From: Bacteroidia bacterium
GTDB taxonomy: Bacteria > Bacteroidota > Bacteroidia > Bacteroidales > Azobacteroidaceae
DNA length: 6,654 nt
NCBI GenBank assembly: GCA_026000155.1
Contig: BNYG01000061.1
Location: 1 to 6,654 of the forward strand
Direction of reading: 5' to 3'
Part shown: positions 5,987 through 6,654 of the stretch, piece after piece
How positions within the stretch are numbered: the stretch's first letter is position 1
How the letters are laid out: the number at the start of each line of letters is the position of its first letter
Notes under the pieces: generated by a model
Databases searched by the model: none
What the model saw: the letters and a program-made list of their open reading frames with translations, nothing else
Told to the model about the DNA's origin: nothing
Translations under genes and position numbers: made by a program

Positions 5987-6654
5987 ATGAAAACTAATTT
6001 ATTTCTGTTTATTACGCTTTTAATTTTCGAAACCTCTTTTGTTTCCTGTTCCAACGATGATGACAATACTCCCGACGATCCCATTGGAACCGTCACTCTC
6101 AATATGATGAATGAAGACAACGGCACGACGGCGCTTGGAAATTCTGATTTGTATATTAATAAGGCTAATAATTTTTACACTCTATCCTGTTTGCTGTCAA
6201 GCCTTGGGAAAAAGGACGGGTTAGGAAGTATATCGGATATTCTACTTACAGGCGGAACCAATACGGCAGCCGTAGAGCCGGGAAATGCCTATCAGATTTT
6301 CGAAAAAGAAACAATAAGAGAATTTCCTTCAGGTAAACTCGCACTTAATATTGCAGCAAACTATTATAATGTGTATGTTGTTTCACAAATGAAACAAGAG
6401 AATACGGTTACAGGTGCAAATGTAAAATTCGTCCTCATGGATGTCCCTAAAAACGGCTTGCCCCCATTAAATACCAATATCGGAACACTGGACCATCTGA
6501 ATGCTAATCAGTTTGAAATCACAATAGAGTTGCCAACTTCAGATTTTGAATTTGAGCGTGCGTTTAATGATGTATTCAATATATTTAAAGTTGAGAAAAA
6601 AGGAAATAAATTAATTGTAAAATTAGTTGAATATAGTGTGCCACAGGATATTGT
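5987..6654 (+). CDS. predicted surface/periplasmic lipoprotein of unknown function, 3' end missing
   Basis: The frame is open from the ATG at 5987 to the window edge, giving 222 complete codons with no stop. The N-terminus is a lipoprotein signal peptide: Lys2, a hydrophobic core at about 5-14, then F-V-S-C with C21 as the lipidated residue. The following S-N-D-D-D resembles the acidic export signal that sends Bacteroidota lipoproteins to the cell surface. The mature part starts with a linker and a G-T-V-T-L-N strand (34-39), followed by M-N-E-D-N-G-T-T-A-L-G-N-S-D-L-Y-I-N (41-58), which I tentatively associate with the Bacteroidales family DUF5036 from memory; no search was run. No enzyme motif is recognised. 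The start lies 1 nt after the AlkZ-like stop, so co-transcription is likely unless an internal promoter exists. The gene appears more AT-rich than trpS and the AlkZ-like gene. Confidence 0.8.
   Translation, partial: MKTNLFLFITLLIFETSFVSCSNDDDNTPDDPIGTVTLNMMNEDNGTTALGNSDLYINKANNFYTLSCLLSSLGKKDGLGSISDILLTGGTNTAAVEPGNAYQIFEKETIREFPSGKLALNIAANYYNVYVVSQMKQENTVTGANVKFVLMDVPKNGLPPLNTNIGTLDHLNANQFEITIELPTSDFEFERAFNDVFNIFKVEKKGNKLIVKLVEYSVPQDI

Noticed and set aside
1..6654. Mobile elements, CRISPR repeats, tRNA genes and attachment sites.
   Set aside because: No transposase, terminal inverted repeat pair, regularly spaced repeat or cloverleaf-like sequence was noticed on either strand by eye.

Overview
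The window looks like chromosomal DNA from a member of the Bacteroidota, most likely order Bacteroidales. The evidence is two TAnnTTTG-type -7 promoter boxes just upstream of start codons, AT-rich start regions without strong Shine-Dalgarno sequences, a lipoprotein whose lipidated Cys is followed by an acidic stretch (S-N-D-D-D), and Bacteroidales-type protein families. I cannot name a genus. It holds six protein genes and no RNA gene, CRISPR array, insertion sequence or phage gene that I can see.

Left part (1-2768): the 3' end of ispE (isoprenoid precursor synthesis, MEP pathway) runs rightward and overlaps tail to tail by 21 bp with a leftward gene for a 775-residue Wzz/BY-kinase fusion, an inner-membrane polysaccharide co-polymerase with a C-terminal autophosphorylating tyrosine kinase. 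The 197 bp upstream of the kinase carries a divergent promoter region. Next to the kinase start it also holds a short open stretch encoding a hydrophobic tail that ends 21 bp before the kinase ATG. This is where the end of a wza-type export gene would sit in a normal wza-wzc operon, so it may be an operon remnant.

Middle (2769-4947): a cytoplasmic type I L-asparaginase (ansA) with its own promoter, then a clear hairpin terminator, then trpS (tryptophanyl-tRNA synthetase) behind a second -7 box.

Right part (4951-6654): an AlkZ-like winged-helix protein (HTH_42 superfamily, putative DNA glycosylase with a Q-A-Q motif) starts 3 nt after trpS. One nucleotide after it begins a surface lipoprotein of unknown function, cut by the window end and possibly related to DUF5036. 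The spacing suggests that trpS, the glycosylase-like gene and perhaps the lipoprotein share a transcript.

Most of the window is ordinary housekeeping sequence. The points worth following are the orphan tyrosine kinase with its possible wza remnant, the antisense overlap that encodes part of the kinase's tyrosine tail, the AlkZ-like gene coupled to trpS, and the uncharacterised lipoprotein. I found no convincing new multi-gene system.
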